This document shows, one piece after another, positions 4,215 through 5,266 of a DNA stretch of 5,266 nucleotides. Within the stretch, counting starts at the first letter, position 1; each line of letters starts with the position of its first letter. Below the pieces are notes generated by a model. That model had not been told where the DNA came from. It ran no database searches and was given only the letters and a program-made list of their open reading frames with translations. The DNA is taken from the NCBI GenBank assembly GCA_023416195.1, contig JAEZID010000592.1, positions 1-5,266 of the forward strand, given 5' to 3'. The translations under genes and the position numbers were made by a program. This stretch comes from Pseudomonadota bacterium (GTDB lineage: Bacteria; Pseudomonadota; Alphaproteobacteria; Azospirillales; Azospirillaceae).

Positions 4215-5266
4215 TTACGGAGCGTCGGCCGGGAACTTGGCGACCAGTTCCCGGGTGCCCTTGTCGCGCTTGACGGTCAGGGGCAGCCATGTGCCGGGGG
4301 CCTGGCGCTGCACCACGGCGGTGAGGTCGGACGCCTGACGCACCGGGGTGCCGGCCGCCGCGACGACCAGATCGCCCGCCGTCAGGCCGGCGGCGGCGGC
4401 GACGCTGCCCTCCGCGACGGAGCGGACCTGCACGCCGCCTTGCCCCGGCTCCAGCATCACGCCCAGGCGCGGGCGCGGCGCTTCGGCGGTTTGGGTGGCG
4501 GTGCCAAGCCCGTACACCGCGTCGGCCACCTTCCCGTCGAGCGAGTCGCAGGGGCGGTCGGCATCCCAGGGCAGCAGGACCAGGGCGTCGTCGATGCCCA
4601 GCGCGGCCAACTGGTGGGGCACGCCGTCGCGGCCTTCGACATGGCCCATGCCGAGGATGGCGACCACGGTGCGGCCGGTGTCGCGGTGGGTGTCGGCGAT
4701 GCGCTCGGCCATGGCGCGGTCCCAGACCGACTGGGCCTCCACGAAGCGCTGGAAGCCCTGGGACTCGCGCTGGTTCGGGCCGTGGGCGGCCATGGCCTCC
4801 TGAAGCCGCTCCAGATAGGAGGGCGGCGGCGGGGCCGGCTCGCCGACGCCTTCGCGCTCGGCCGGCGGGATGGCCGCCCAGCCCTCCCTGGCGGTGCGGG
4901 AAACGAGGCCGCGCTCCACGTTCAGGGCGACCACGGGAATGCGGTTCATGCGCGCGAAGTGGAGGATGGGCAGGTAGAGCTGCGCGTCGTAGCCCCAGAC
5001 CTTCTGCCACTCGCTTTCCTTCAGGAACTCCGCCTCGGTGGTGGTCCCGGCGGTCCAGCGGTCCAGCGCCGGCTGGACACGGCGCGGGAACATCTCCATG
5101 CCGATGGCGAGACGCGGATTGAGCGCATACAGGGCAGCCAGCGTGTGCAGCTGCCAGCGGTGATGCTCCGGGCTGTCGTGCCGCTCGCCCAGCAGGACGG
5201 CGGGGGCCTGGGCGGCGCGGCGCAGCAGGTCGCTCGTGTCCACGGGGCGGGCGGACGCGTTGGCCC
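4215..5266 (-). CDS. ChaN-like haem-binding/Tiki-superfamily protein with C-terminal PDZ domain (5' end outside window)
   Basis: The frame encodes a ChaN-type domain (formerly DUF399) followed by a PDZ domain. Counting from the GTG at 5243, the ChaN motifs are LLGERHDSPEHH (17-28), GMEMF (48-52), RESQGFQRFVEAQSVWDRAM (159-178) and GMGHVEGRDGVP (198-209). The PDZ-like region is about 259-338, with LGVMLEPG, AEGSVAAAAGLTAGDLVV and an LPLTVKRD strand. Family members are linked to haem binding and iron uptake and are usually exported; activity here is inferred. The GTG has no ribosome site, and the frame continues without a stop to the edge, reading ANASARPVDTSD. That looks like a signal-peptidase site (ANASA/RP), so the real start and signal peptide are probably beyond 5266. 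It converges on yjdM with 18 bases between stop codons. Confidence 0.88.
   Translation of the reverse strand, partial: ANASARPVDTSDLLRRAAQAPAVLLGERHDSPEHHRWQLHTLAALYALNPRLAIGMEMFPRRVQPALDRWTAGTTTEAEFLKESEWQKVWGYDAQLYLPILHFARMNRIPVVALNVERGLVSRTAREGWAAIPPAEREGVGEPAPPPPSYLERLQEAMAAHGPNQRESQGFQRFVEAQSVWDRAMAERIADTHRDTGRTVVAILGMGHVEGRDGVPHQLAALGIDDALVLLPWDADRPCDSLDGKVADAVYGLGTATQTAEAPRPRLGVMLEPGQGGVQVRSVAEGSVAAAAGLTAGDLVVAAAGTPVRQASDLTAVVQRQAPGTWLPLTVKRDKGTRELVAKFPADAP

Noticed and set aside
4190..4217. Possible bidirectional terminator between yjdM and the ChaN gene
   Set aside because: Only 4-bp complementary pieces (GGCC/GGCC, GCGG/CCGC) are present in the 18-base gap and there is no T-run on either strand.
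4072..5010. A 312-codon minus-strand frame inside the ChaN-PDZ gene
   Set aside because: It is an Arg/Ala/Pro/Gly-rich off-frame shadow of the real gene, which carries all ChaN motifs.

Overview
This is a GC-rich chromosomal window that looks like an alphaproteobacterium of the Rhodospirillales / Azospirillum type. The reasons are the strong G/C preference at third codon positions, the rmuC ... def-fmt order, and a zinc-ribbon Nudix hydrolase of the alphaproteobacterial style. Genus-level placement is inference; no rRNA or other marker is present.

Left part (1-2906), all on the minus strand, in transcription order: rmuC (DNA recombination/limitation protein), a small CspA-type cold-shock protein, a 74-residue protein of unknown function, def (peptide deformylase), and the first 35 codons of fmt (methionyl-tRNA formyltransferase). 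The last two are the classic formyl-methionine pair: Fmt formylates the initiator Met-tRNA and Def removes the formyl group from new proteins. The block is divided by visible signals. There is a hairpin plus T6 terminator at the rmuC stop codon, a strong GC hairpin after the cold-shock gene, and a good sigma70-like promoter with a 17-base spacer in front of def. rmuC, csp and def-fmt are therefore probably separate transcription units despite sharing a strand.

Centre (2907-3839): a 143-base divergent gap separates rmuC from a plus-strand Nudix hydrolase with a half-degenerate N-terminal zinc ribbon and a Gly-to-Arg change in its Nudix box. Immediately after its stop codon lies an unusual run of three consecutive hairpin-forming palindromes (3624-3751). 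One is a perfect 18-bp stem with a 3-base loop. No gene explains it, and it is the most noteworthy non-coding structure in the window.

Right part (3840-5266): a plus-strand YjdM/PhnA zinc-ribbon protein converges, 18 bases stop to stop, on a minus-strand ChaN-like protein with a C-terminal PDZ domain. The reading frame of the latter stays open to the window edge and resembles the end of a signal peptide there, so its true start is probably outside the window.

No RNA gene, insertion sequence, prophage or CRISPR array is visible. Most of the window is ordinary housekeeping sequence. The palindrome cluster and the regulatory architecture around def are the points worth a second look.
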